Shown piece after piece: positions 1 to 7,853 of a stretch of 13,802 bases of DNA. Positions within the stretch are counted from its first letter, which is position 1. Each line of letters begins with the position of its first letter. Source of the stretch: JBBRCX01 sp038204465 (lineage in GTDB: Bacteria; Planctomycetota; Phycisphaerae; Tepidisphaerales; Tepidisphaeraceae). The notes under the pieces are model-generated. The model searched no databases. It saw nothing but the letters and a program-made list of their open reading frames with translations, and was not told the DNA's origin. The stretch covers positions 1 to 13,802 of the forward strand of contig JBBRCX010000112.1 in assembly GCA_038204465.1 (NCBI GenBank), in the 5' to 3' direction. A program made the position numbers and the translations under genes.

Positions 1-912
1 GTCGATGAAAAGGTGTGTGCCGCTGGTGCCTGGGGTCACGGGGGCGACGGCTGTGGTGATCCAGCGCGAGCCGTTGAGGCGCGCGAGGGCGAGGTTGGCG
101 GCGGCGACGTCGTAGTAGCTCAGCACCGGGCTGCTGCCATCAAAGGCGAGCGAAGGTTGCGCCGCACCCGCGAGCTTGGCGACGACGGTGACGCGCCTGT
201 ACTTGCCGATCGGGTCGATGGCGCGCAGCGCGCGTGTCTGCAGCGCGCCGACGAGCGACATGACCGACGCGCCCACGATTCCTCCGCGCGGCTGCGCAGC
301 GCCCACTTTTTTCGTCTGCGCTGTGTAGACCAGCGCGCCTTTGGATTGTTGAAATGTGACGCTCCAGGTGCCGGCCGGGCTGATGGCGATGCTGCTGCCA
401 GCCCGTGCGAGAGTTCCCACTTTGCCGAGGCTCTTGGGTTTCCAGCGAAGTCCATCGAACGAAACGATCTTGATCGCGGCCCCTGTGGGCGCGAAGTAGC
501 TCATTAACGGTCTATTGGATTGGTCGTATGCAAGGGTTGGGGCGACGCCGACGTCACCCTTCGCGTCGACGGTGACGATGCTCCAGCCGCCCGCGGTGAG
601 ATGCGCGTACTTCAGGTCGGCGTTGCTCGCGTCGCGGTATGCGATGCCCGGCATGCCGCCGCGGTCAATCGCTAGGGCAGGGCGCTGCCCAACGTCGCCG
701 GCGGCATCGACGATAGAAGCGTCAGACCATTCGCCGCCTGAGGACTTGCTCGCATACTTCAGGTTGTGCTCGGCGGTGTCGTAATAGGCCAGGTGTAAAG
801 TGCCGGCGGGGTCGACGACGAGTTGCGGATCCTGCGCGTTGGCAAAGCTGGCGCTCATGAAACAGCGCGGCTCGAGCGGTTCGATTGAGAAGGTCGGCGG
901 CTTGGTTCTCAT
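1..912 (-). CDS. LEPR-motif secreted repeat protein, 5' part only (3' end lies left of the window)
   Basis: An open frame of 304 codons with no stop runs from an ATG at 912 off the left edge. The N-terminus carries IEPLEPRCFMSAS (residues 10-22). This fits the planctomycete N-terminal LEPR-XLL motif, although here the three residues after LEPR are C-F-M rather than X-L-L. That motif decides the start, because the next in-frame ATG (858) would remove it. The rest is about five degenerate repeats of 46-50 residues, each with a hydrophobic strand, a D/G turn and a Y-Y/R-D-x-x-x-x-x-L-x-x-A core (AYYDTAEHNLKYAS, AYRDASNADLKYAH, SYYDVAAANLALAR). This looks like blades of a BNR/sialidase-like beta-propeller. 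I infer an exported or surface protein; no catalytic residues can be assigned. There is no clear Shine-Dalgarno. It is divergent from the transporter at 1115. Confidence 0.8.
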   Translation of the reverse strand, partial: MRTKPPTFSIEPLEPRCFMSASFANAQDPQLVVDPAGTLHLAYYDTAEHNLKYASKSSGGEWSDASIVDAAGDVGQRPALAIDRGGMPGIAYRDASNADLKYAHLTAGGWSIVTVDAKGDVGVAPTLAYDQSNRPLMSYFAPTGAAIKIVSFDGLRWKPKSLGKVGTLARAGSSIAISPAGTWSVTFQQSKGALVYTAQTKKVGAAQPRGGIVGASVMSLVGALQTRALRAIDPIGKYRRVTVVAKLAGAAQPSLAFDGSSPVLSYYDVAAANLALARLNGSRWITTAVAPVTPGTSGTHLFID

Positions 913-1098
913 GGTTAAGGCAGCGACCGAACGCCGCGTGATCACTGTCGGGAGCGCGGTCTGTCGCCTCTTGTTTCATCGTCCATTGAAGAACGTCCCT
1001 TAATGTGCGCAGGAGTGGGTCTGTGACGGATTTGACGCGCTCCGCGCTGTGCAGCGGGGAAAGCAGCGGTGGCGATGTCACGGGTGCGCGGTGTGTGC

Positions 1099-1104
1099 TA
1101 TAAC
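1099..1104 (+). promoter_or_regulatory. Candidate -10 box (TATAAC) just before the MFS start
   Basis: TATAAC matches the TATAAT consensus in five of six positions and ends 10 bases before the ATG at 1115. That would put the transcript start about 4 bases before the codon. No convincing -35 box is seen at the right distance and there is no Shine-Dalgarno, so a nearly leaderless mRNA is possible. The rest of the 202-bp divergent gap (913-1114) shows nothing I can assign. Confidence 0.3.
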
Positions 1105-1114
1105 CCCCGCGAAT

Positions 1115-2410
1115 ATGGCGGAGGCAACGCAGCTTGACGATGCCGGAGCCGAGCCGCCGCGGGGCGCGATGCGGATCATTTTCTTCATCGTCTTCATGGA
1201 CCTTCTGGGGTTCGGGATCATCATTCCGCTGCTGCCGCGCTATGTGCCCAACTACCGGGAGAACGCGCTCAAGGTCACGCTGCTGTTCTCGGTTTATTCC
1301 ATCTGTCAGTTCATCGGCGCGCCGATTCTCGGAATGATGAGCGATCGGTATGGCCGCCGGCCTGTGCTGGCGCTGTCGCAGGTTGGAAGCACGGTGGGAT
1401 ACCTCCTGCTGGCGATGGCGACGCAGTTTCCGGCGATCACGCTTCTGCTGGTGTACCTGTCACGCGTCATCGACGGCTTCACCGGCGGCAACATCTCGAC
1501 CGCACAAGCGTACGTCAGCGACATCACGACGCCCGCGAATCGGGCCAAGGGGATGGGCGTGCTTGGCGCGGCTTTCGGGATCGGATTTTCGGCGGGGCCC
1601 GCGATCGGGGGGATCCTGGGCCGCTACCACGTGAGCTGGCCGGCTTTCCTGGCGGCTGGGTTCAGCGCGGCGGCGGCGGCGCTCACGTATTTGTTCCTGC
1701 CTGAAACGCGCAAACACACCCCCGCGGACGCCGAGGCATGGCTGCATCCGAGTAAGTTCAAGCCGGTGCTGCGAAAACCGATCCTCGTGCAGTTGTTAAT
1801 GATTTCATTCTTTGTGATGGCGGCGTTTGTCATGATGGAGAGCACGGTCGTGCTGTTCCTGGACAAGACGTTCGGGTTCAAGGAGTGGGGCACCGGCTGG
1901 TTCTTCGCGTTCACCGGATTTGTCATCATTGTGATTCAGGGCGGGCTGATTGGAAGACTCACGCGGCGCATCGGCGAGTGGCCGCTGGCGATCGCGGGGC
2001 CGCTGCTGGTGGCGTTGGGGATGCTGCTCTTCACCAGCACGGCGTTTTATCCGCTGGCGGCGGTGCTTCTGCTGGCGGCGGCCGTGAACGCGACGGGACG
2101 CAGCCTGCAGCAGCCGACGATTTCTTCACTCATCTCGAAATTCAGCGATCGCGGGGAACAGGGAGTGGTCTTCGGCCTTTTTCATGGGCTCGGAAGCTTG
2201 GCGCGGGTGGCGGGGCCGATCGTTGCCGGTTTCGCGTATCCGTTCCTGCGGAACACTGGGCAGTTCCTGACCGCCGCCGCCATCGCAACCGGGATGGCGA
2301 TGTGGACGGCATCACTGCGACGACGCGCGGGGAATTTTATTGAACCGGTGAGTTTCGCGGTTGCCCCCACCTCAGGTGAAGCGCACGCGACGGTTACGGA
2401 ACCGAGTTGA
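1115..2410 (+). CDS. Major facilitator superfamily transporter, TetA/DHA1 type
   Basis: This 432-aa protein has the length and hydrophobic pattern of a 12-helix inner-membrane proton antiporter. Family signatures are clear. The first helix has D29 followed by GFGIIIPLLPR. Motif A is GMMSDRYGRRP (residues 73-83) in the loop after helix 2. The helix 4 region reads SRVIDGFTGGN. The antiporter motif C lies in helix 5 as GIGFSAGPAIGG (155-166). This combination is typical of the DHA1 drug:H+ antiporters that include tetracycline-efflux TetA. The substrate cannot be read from sequence, so tetracycline resistance should not be assumed. I chose the ATG at 1115. An in-frame ATG at 1049 would add 22 Cys/Arg-rich residues unlike the family. 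An ATG at 1169 would begin at MRIIFF and is a possible alternative. The gene stands alone and converges on the gene ending at 2454, with 43 bp between. Confidence 0.9.
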   Translation: MAEATQLDDAGAEPPRGAMRIIFFIVFMDLLGFGIIIPLLPRYVPNYRENALKVTLLFSVYSICQFIGAPILGMMSDRYGRRPVLALSQVGSTVGYLLLAMATQFPAITLLLVYLSRVIDGFTGGNISTAQAYVSDITTPANRAKGMGVLGAAFGIGFSAGPAIGGILGRYHVSWPAFLAAGFSAAAAALTYLFLPETRKHTPADAEAWLHPSKFKPVLRKPILVQLLMISFFVMAAFVMMESTVVLFLDKTFGFKEWGTGWFFAFTGFVIIVIQGGLIGRLTRRIGEWPLAIAGPLLVALGMLLFTSTAFYPLAAVLLLAAAVNATGRSLQQPTISSLISKFSDRGEQGVVFGLFHGLGSLARVAGPIVAGFAYPFLRNTGQFLTAAAIATGMAMWTASLRRRAGNFIEPVSFAVAPTSGEAHATVTEPS

Positions 2411-2453
2411 AGCCTATACAACCTGTGCGCGGAGCTCGTGAGGCGCGGCAGCC

Positions 2454-3044
2454 CTATGACTCGTGCTCCGGATGCGGCTGCGCGGGGAGTGCCCTGGCAT
2501 TGGATGATCCTTCGGGGCCGGGGAGGTGCTTGTCGTTGGCGATGATTTCCGCGACGTAGGCTTTGATGCGCTCGTCGTTGAGAAGTTGGCTCATCAGCAC
2601 GCGACGATAGCCGGTGGAGCGCAACTGCTCCTTGAGCGAGTCGGTCCGCTCCTGCTTCAGTTTCTCGTTCTGCGCGTAGAGCGCCTCTTCCAGCGCCTCA
2701 TTTTCCAGGAGCAGCGCGTACATGGCGTCGGCGCGCTTGCCGCCGGTGCTGAACAATCCACCAAAGCCAGCGGCCTTCTTGCGGTATTCCTCGACGCGGG
2801 AGTTGAGCGTCTTAAGTTGCTCCTGGAGCTGCGCGTTTTCGCCGCGGACGGTCGCCAACTCCTGCTCATAAAGTTGCTTGAAGCTTTTCTGGGCGGTGAA
2901 GAGCTCTCGCTCCTTTTGCGTGAGTGCTTTGGACGTCACCACTGAGCCGAGGAGGCGGCCGAAGCGGTAGCCGAGGAACAACAACAGGACCGCGGCCGCG
3001 GCGTAAACGATGATCTCCAGTGTTTGATTCGAGATATGGGGCAT
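2454..3044 (-). CDS. Hypothetical membrane-anchored coiled-coil protein
   Basis: I do not recognise a family. The 196-aa product has one N-terminal hydrophobic segment (about residues 8-26, IIVYAAAAVLLLFLGYRFG). A long charged helical stretch follows with heptad-like spacing (about 42-92, rich in E/K/Q, including ENAQLQEQLKTLNSRVEEY). After a short glycine break (AGFGGLFSTGG) comes a second helical stretch (about 108-165), then a polar Pro/His tail. This suggests an inner-membrane protein with a cytoplasmic or periplasmic coiled coil, but topology and role are unknown. It lies 51 bp downstream of the TerC gene on the same strand, so co-transcription is possible. It has no Shine-Dalgarno, and a TACAAT box sits 6 bases before its ATG. 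Antisense open frames here are judged to be shadows. Confidence 0.75.
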   Translation of the reverse strand: MPHISNQTLEIIVYAAAAVLLLFLGYRFGRLLGSVVTSKALTQKERELFTAQKSFKQLYEQELATVRGENAQLQEQLKTLNSRVEEYRKKAAGFGGLFSTGGKRADAMYALLLENEALEEALYAQNEKLKQERTDSLKEQLRSTGYRRVLMSQLLNDERIKAYVAEIIANDKHLPGPEGSSNARALPAQPHPEHES

Positions 3045-3050
3045 AGGTCA

Positions 3051-3056
3051 ATTGTA
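3051..3056 (-). promoter_or_regulatory. Candidate -10 box (TACAAT) immediately upstream of the coiled-coil gene
   Basis: On the minus strand TACAAT (five of six consensus matches) ends 6 bases before the ATG at 3044. If used, transcription would begin at or next to the start codon, giving a leaderless mRNA. That fits the missing Shine-Dalgarno. No good -35 box is seen, so the assignment is weak. Confidence 0.28.
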
Positions 3057-3095
3057 TCGCGTGTGCGGTGAGCGCGTGAGGCATGAAACTGCGTT

Positions 3096-3929
3096 CTAAA
3101 GTTCCGTCAGGCGGCCGGCCTCGATCGGAGTCTGGCGTCTGGGGATGAAGCCGATCAGGAAGCAGACCAGCATCGAGATCCAGAAGAGCCAGAACGCGAC
3201 GCTGCTCGGCTGATGGAAGTCAACGCGGTGGGGGTGCTCGATGGAATTGAAGCCGAAGTCGGCGAGGAGCTTGAGCCCGATGACGCCGACGAGAAGGTAA
3301 GCGGCTGTTTCGAAGCGCGGAAACTTCTCCAGCAGTCGGATGAAGAGGACGGCGGCGAAGCGCATCAGGACGACGCCGAGCATTCCGCCGAGCAGGACTA
3401 CCCATAGCTTGGGATGCGCGGCGTCCTTCGGATGCTGGGCCGGGGGCGCGCCGACGAGTGCGATGGCGGCGAGAATCGAGTCGACGGCGAAGGCGATGTC
3501 GGTCAATTCGATGACGGCGACGGCGGACCAGAACTGCATGCGGACGGTTGGGCTGCGCATCAGGCCCATCAGTCGTGCGACCATCCCTGGCTCGCGCGCT
3601 TCAGCGTTCCTCTCGGGTCGGTCGGGCCTTCCGGCGGCCGTGCGTTTGGATTCGAAGAAGTGTTTGACCGCGACGTAGAGCAGATATCCGCCGCCCAGAA
3701 GCTTCACGGAGCGCCATCGGAGCAGATACATCGCGGTGGCGATGGCGAGGAGGCGGAAGACGAATGCGCCGACGAGGCCGTAGGTGAGCGCGCGGCCCTG
3801 CAGACGCTTGGGCAGGCGGCGAGCCAGGAGCCCCAACACGAGCGCGTTATCGATGGAGAGGATTCCTTCGAGCACCACCAGGAGCAGTACGGTGGCGATG
3901 TCGTGCGCGTCGAACGTCTGGCCGAACAT
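3096..3929 (-). CDS. TerC-family integral membrane protein
   Basis: A 277-aa polytopic membrane protein with both halves of the TerC signature. The first is EGILSIDNA (residues 21-29, with E21, D27, N28 inside helix 1). The second is ELTDIAFAVDS (141-151, with E141, D144, D150). These acidic residues inside the membrane are the conserved core of the family, which is linked to tellurite resistance and, in better studied members such as Alx/MeeF/YceF-type proteins, to manganese export. About seven hydrophobic helices are visible, with a charged loop at about 93-118. I chose the ATG at 3929 because AAAGG lies 7 bases before it and the protein then begins directly at helix 1. In-frame ATGs at 3935 and 3950 are possible. 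The frame extends to 4130 but that N-terminal part is Arg/Cys-rich and unlike the family. The metal substrate is inferred only at family level. Confidence 0.92.
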   Translation of the reverse strand: MFGQTFDAHDIATVLLLVVLEGILSIDNALVLGLLARRLPKRLQGRALTYGLVGAFVFRLLAIATAMYLLRWRSVKLLGGGYLLYVAVKHFFESKRTAAGRPDRPERNAEAREPGMVARLMGLMRSPTVRMQFWSAVAVIELTDIAFAVDSILAAIALVGAPPAQHPKDAAHPKLWVVLLGGMLGVVLMRFAAVLFIRLLEKFPRFETAAYLLVGVIGLKLLADFGFNSIEHPHRVDFHQPSSVAFWLFWISMLVCFLIGFIPRRQTPIEAGRLTEL

Positions 3930-4139
3930 TTGCATGGCCTTTGTAGGCATGCGGTTTGGAAAAGTACACAGCCGTTCAGAGCGCGCGGGAGCGCGGCGGC
4001 CGTGCAGTTTGCAAGCATGTTGCGCCAGCGCAGCTTCGCATCCATCTGACGAGCGTGGAACGAAGATTCGCGAGCCGTGATGACTCACCCGCCGTGCAGT
4101 TGTTGCACACGCTGGAAGCGCGTTGCGCAACTGCGTCGC

Positions 4140-4168
4140 TTTTCAGACTGGGATTTGCTCCCTAGAAT
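4140..4168 (+). promoter_or_regulatory. Candidate sigma-70-like promoter for metH
   Basis: TTTTCA (4140-4145, four of six matches to TTGACA) is separated by 17 bases from TAGAAT (4163-4168, five of six matches to TATAAT). The implied transcript would start near 4175 and carry a leader of about 55 bases before the GTG at 4231. A 10-bp palindrome lies immediately upstream at 4122-4131. Confidence 0.4.
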
Positions 4169-4215
4169 GCGTACCTGAGTCCCTGCCACAAGGGTTGTCA
4201 TGCCAAGGGCTTGGA

Positions 4216-4221
4216 AAGAGG
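4216..4221 (+). promoter_or_regulatory. Ribosome binding site that fixes the metH start
   Basis: AAGAGG lies 9 bases before the GTG at 4231. The in-frame ATG at 4123 has no such site, lies upstream of the candidate promoter, and would add 36 residues with no counterpart in the family. Confidence 0.6.
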
Positions 4222-4230
4222 TTGTCAGTC

Positions 4231-7200
4231 GTGCGCACATCCTTTTTAGATACGGTCTGGCAGCGCGTGCTCGTCCTGGATGGGGCGATGGGGACCAGTG
4301 TGCACACGTATTCGCTGGAGCTGGAGAAGGATTGGCTGGGCCACGAGAACTGCACGGAGATCCTGACGCAGACGCGTCCGGATGTGATTCGCGAGATCCA
4401 TGAGAGCTTCCTCGCGGTAGGGTGCGACGCGGTCGAGACCAATACCTTCGGCGCCAACAAGATTGTCCTGAGCGAGTTTGGGATTCCCGAGCTGACGTTC
4501 GAGCTGAACAAGCGATCGGCGGAGATTGCGCGCGAGGCGTGCGAGCAATATGAAACGGCGGACCAGCCGCGCTATGTGGTGGGCTCGATGGGGCCCGGAA
4601 CAAAGCTGCTGTCGCTGCAGAACACGACATGGGAAGTGATGCAGGACAGTTATGCCGAGCAGGTGCGCGGCCTGATTGCCGGCGGAGTCGATGCCCTTCT
4701 GATCGAGACTGCGCAAGACCTTCTGCAGATCAAGTGCGCCATCAGCGCGGCGACGCTGGTAATGAAAGAAAAGGGGGCGAAGCTGCCGCTGATGGTCCAG
4801 GTGTCGATGGACCTGAACGCGGGACAGAGCATGTTGATGGGCAGCGATGCGGAGACGGTCGTCGCGACGATGTTGCCTTTCGACCAAGTGGACGTTCTGG
4901 GGTTGAACTGCGCGACCGGGCCGACCGAGCTCACGCAGCATGTGCAGTACTTCGCGCATCACTGGCCGCGCTTCGTGAGCGTGCTGCCCAACGCGGGCAT
5001 GCCGCTGACGGTGGGCGGGCACGCTCATTTCCCGCTCGGCCCGGCGGACTTCACCAGGGGGATGCTGCGCTTCGTCGATGAATTCGGCGTGAATGTCGTT
5101 GGAGGGTGCTGCGGGACGACGCCGGCGCACATGAAGGCGTTGATCGAAGCGGTGAGACAGCCGCAGCGGGCGCACGCGGCGGCGCCGCGCCGCGTGGAGA
5201 TCAAGCCGCAGGTGTCGAGCCTGACGAAGGCGGAGGATTTGCGCCAGGACCTGAGCTACCTGATCGTGGCCGAGCGCACGAACACCAACGGCTCGAGGCA
5301 GTTCAAGCGGCTGCTGCAGGCGGAGGATTGGGACGGGCTGGTGTCGATGGCCCGGGACGAGGTGCGGGACGGCTCGCACCTGCTGGACGTATGCGTCGAC
5401 TTCGTAGGCCGCGACGGCGTGCGCGACATGCATGAAGTCGTGAGCCGCTACGTGCGGCAGATCCCCGTGCCGCTGATGTTGGACAGCACGAACCCGGCGG
5501 TGATGGAAGCTGGCCTGAAGCTTGCGGGGGGACGGTGCGTGCTGAACTCGATGAACCTCGAGGATGGGGAAGAGCGCGTCGCGGAGATTTGCGGGCTGGC
5601 GCGGAAATACGGCGCGGCCGTGGTTGCGGGCACGATCGACGAGGACAAGCAGAACGCGATGGCGCGCACGGCGGAGCGCAAGATATCCATCGCCCGTCGC
5701 ATCCGCGACCTCGCGGTCGGCAAGCACGGGATGCGCGACGGCGACCTTCTGTTCGACCCGCTGGTGCTTCCGATCTCGACGGGCATTGAGGAGGATCGGC
5801 GCAACGCGCTGGAGACCATCGAGGGAACGCGGCGGATTTCGCGCGAGCTTCCGGAGTGTCACACAGTCCTCGGGCTCTCCAACGTGAGCTTCGGACTGAA
5901 GCCCTCGGCTCGCGTGGTGCTGAACAGCGCGTTCCTTCACGAATTGCGCGAGGCGGGGCTTACGGGCGCGATCGTGCACGCGTCGAAGATCCTGCCGCAG
6001 AACCGCATTCCGCAGGAGCAGTGGGGCGCGGCGATGGACCTGATCTACGATCGCCGGCGCGAGGGCTTCGATCCGCTAACGCATTTCATCGGCCTGTTTC
6101 CCGAGGGGACGGAAGCAGCGGGCGTGAGGATCGAGGACGAAAACCTCACGATCGAAGAGAAGCTGAAGCGCCACATCATCGACGGCGAGAAGCGCGATCT
6201 CGTGTTGCACCTGGAACAGGCGCGGCAGAAACATCCGCCGCTCGAGATCATCAATGACATCCTCCTGGAAGGCATGAAGGTTGTCGGCGACCTGTTCGGA
6301 TCCGGGCAGATGCAGCTTCCATTCGTGCTCCAGAGCGCCGAGACGATGAAGGCGGCGGTGGCGCATCTCGAACCGTTCATGGAGAAGGTGGAAGGCCAGA
6401 GCAAGGGCAAGATCGTGCTGGCGACGGTAAGGGGGGACGTGCACGACATCGGCAAGAACCTGGTCGACATCATCCTGACGAACAACGGCTACACCGTCTA
6501 CAACCTCGGCATCAAGCAGCCGATTCACGACATTCTCAAGGCTTACCGGGACAAGCAGGCGAATGCGGTGGGCATGAGCGGGCTGCTGGTGAAGAGCGTC
6601 GGGGTGATGAAGGAGAACCTGGAGGAGATGAACGCGCAGGGGCTGGCGGTGCCGGTGCTGCTGGGCGGAGCGGCGCTGACGCGAGATTACGCGGAGGACG
6701 ACCTGGCGCAGCTGTACCGGGGGCCGCTGCTGTATTGCAAGGATGCATTCGATGGGCTGCACATGATGGACGCGATTGCGTCGGGGGAAGTGGAGAAGGT
6801 GCGCTCGGAGCAGCAGACGCGGACGGCTCACCGGAGGAAGCTGCGCGAGAACGCGGTGAAGCCGAAGAGCACGGATGCGGCGGACACTCCGAAGATCTCA
6901 CACGACAACGAGGTGCCGGTGCCGCCGTTCTGGGGGCGGCGGGCGGTGAGCGACCTGTCGCCTCGGCACCTCTTTGCGTTCATCAACGAGCTTGCATTGT
7001 TTCGCGGGCAATGGGGATTCAGCCAGGGCAAGATGACGCCGGAAGAATTTGCGCGATCGACGGAAGAAAAGGCGAGGCCGGTGTTCGAGGAGTTGCAGCG
7101 CCGCGCAATGGAGGAAGGGTTCCTCGATCCGAAGGTGGTGTACGGCTATTTCCCGGTGCAGTCGAAGGGGGACGATGTAATCGTTTATCACATTGAAGAA

Positions 7201-7752
7201 TTTGAGCACGTGCGGCCGGGCGAGGCGGGGCTTTATCCGCGCGGCACGCCGCGGGAGCGGCTGCGCTTCAGCTTTCCGCGGCAGCATGGAAGGCGGCGGC
7301 TGTGCATCTCGGACTTTTTCCGCTCGGTGGACAGCGGGCAGTACGACGTGCTCGGTGCGCAGCTGGTTACGGTAGGCGAGAAGGCGACGGAGTTGGCGGA
7401 GAAGCTGCGGACATCAAACAAGTACCAGGAGTATCTTTACCTGCACGGCTTCGGCGTGGAGTCGGCCGAGGCGCTGGCGGAATTCTGGCACAAGCGCATG
7501 CGCCAGGAGTTGGGGTTCGGGAGTGAGGATGATCCGTCGATCCGCAAGCTGTTCCAGCAAAAATACCGGGGCAGCCGCTACAGCTTTGGCTATCCTGCCT
7601 GTCCGAACCTCGAGGATCGCATGCTGTTGATCGAGTTGCTGAAGCCGGAAGCAATCGGCGTGTCGATCAGCGAGAATTTCATGCTTGTGCCGGAGCAATC
7701 GACGGATGCGATCGTGGTTCATCATCCGCAGGCGAAGTATTTTGATGTGTAG
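4231..7752 (+). CDS. metH: Cobalamin-dependent methionine synthase
   Basis: This 1173-aa cytosolic enzyme moves a methyl group from 5-methyltetrahydrofolate through cobalamin to homocysteine, making methionine and tetrahydrofolate. All four modules are present. The homocysteine domain (1-310) begins VLDGAMGT and has the zinc ligands C227 (GLNCATG), C293 and C294 (GGCCGTTP). The pterin domain (about 345-600) shows ERTNTNGSR at 348 and DSTNPAVMEAG. The cobalamin cap spans about 640-725. The cobalamin domain has DVHDIGKN with the axial ligand H738, plus S783 and S789 in GMSGLLVKS. The C-terminal activation domain (about 899-1173) has GYPACP (1120-1125) for SAM-dependent reactivation. The length is close to E. 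coli MetH (1227). The GTG start at 4231 is chosen for its AAGAGG site. No other methionine gene is adjacent. It converges on the SGNH gene. Confidence 0.97.
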   Translation: MRTSFLDTVWQRVLVLDGAMGTSVHTYSLELEKDWLGHENCTEILTQTRPDVIREIHESFLAVGCDAVETNTFGANKIVLSEFGIPELTFELNKRSAEIAREACEQYETADQPRYVVGSMGPGTKLLSLQNTTWEVMQDSYAEQVRGLIAGGVDALLIETAQDLLQIKCAISAATLVMKEKGAKLPLMVQVSMDLNAGQSMLMGSDAETVVATMLPFDQVDVLGLNCATGPTELTQHVQYFAHHWPRFVSVLPNAGMPLTVGGHAHFPLGPADFTRGMLRFVDEFGVNVVGGCCGTTPAHMKALIEAVRQPQRAHAAAPRRVEIKPQVSSLTKAEDLRQDLSYLIVAERTNTNGSRQFKRLLQAEDWDGLVSMARDEVRDGSHLLDVCVDFVGRDGVRDMHEVVSRYVRQIPVPLMLDSTNPAVMEAGLKLAGGRCVLNSMNLEDGEERVAEICGLARKYGAAVVAGTIDEDKQNAMARTAERKISIARRIRDLAVGKHGMRDGDLLFDPLVLPISTGIEEDRRNALETIEGTRRISRELPECHTVLGLSNVSFGLKPSARVVLNSAFLHELREAGLTGAIVHASKILPQNRIPQEQWGAAMDLIYDRRREGFDPLTHFIGLFPEGTEAAGVRIEDENLTIEEKLKRHIIDGEKRDLVLHLEQARQKHPPLEIINDILLEGMKVVGDLFGSGQMQLPFVLQSAETMKAAVAHLEPFMEKVEGQSKGKIVLATVRGDVHDIGKNLVDIILTNNGYTVYNLGIKQPIHDILKAYRDKQANAVGMSGLLVKSVGVMKENLEEMNAQGLAVPVLLGGAALTRDYAEDDLAQLYRGPLLYCKDAFDGLHMMDAIASGEVEKVRSEQQTRTAHRRKLRENAVKPKSTDAADTPKISHDNEVPVPPFWGRRAVSDLSPRHLFAFINELALFRGQWGFSQGKMTPEEFARSTEEKARPVFEELQRRAMEEGFLDPKVVYGYFPVQSKGDDVIVYHIEEFEHVRPGEAGLYPRGTPRERLRFSFPRQHGRRRLCISDFFRSVDSGQYDVLGAQLVTVGEKATELAEKLRTSNKYQEYLYLHGFGVESAEALAEFWHKRMRQELGFGSEDDPSIRKLFQQKYRGSRYSFGYPACPNLEDRMLLIELLKPEAIGVSISENFMLVPEQSTDAIVVHHPQAKYFDV

Positions 7753-7781
7753 GATTTGAGGGTGCGCGCGTATCTGGGGGA

Positions 7782-7797
7782 TTGAGGGCGCCCTCAA
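7782..7797. terminator. Perfect 16-bp palindrome between convergent genes
   Basis: TTGAGGGCGCCCTCAA is fully self-complementary and lies 29 bases after the metH stop, between two genes that converge. It could end transcription from either side, but neither strand has a T-run after it, so it is not a standard intrinsic terminator. A protein-binding site is the alternative. Confidence 0.35.
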
Positions 7798-7816
7798 ATA
7801 AGAGATTGCCGGACAA

Positions 7817-7829
7817 GGGCGGGACGCCC
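7817..7829. terminator. Short GC hairpin downstream of metH and the SGNH gene
   Basis: GGGCG-GGA-CGCCC forms a 5-bp GC stem with a 3-base loop, 20 bases after the 16-bp palindrome. There is no T-run. It may be part of the same convergent termination zone or a copy of a dispersed GC-rich intergenic repeat; copy number would decide. Confidence 0.3.
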
Positions 7830-7853
7830 GTGCGACGGTGGCATACGGCGCGG

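Larger units (their letters stand above)
3930..4230. other. Divergent gap between the TerC gene and metH
   Basis: No gene is supported in these 301 bases. The right part holds a 10-bp perfect palindrome, GTTGCGCAAC (4122-4131), which sits just upstream of the candidate metH promoter and could be an operator. I looked for a cobalamin or SAM riboswitch ahead of metH and saw none; the predicted leader after 4168 is only about 55 bases. The TerC promoter was not located. Confidence 0.5.

Noticed and set aside
1049..1114. Upstream ATG for the MFS transporter
   Set aside because: It would add 22 Cys/Arg-rich residues before the family N-terminus, and the candidate -10 box lies inside it.
4169..4230. 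Riboswitch (cobalamin or SAM) ahead of metH
   Set aside because: The leader is too short and no conserved box pattern is seen; only small, weak stems are present.
4246..5979. Very long open frame (577 codons) antisense to metH
   Set aside because: It is the mirror of a GC-biased real gene. The product is His/Arg/Gln-rich with no domain, and metH matches its family across the whole overlap.
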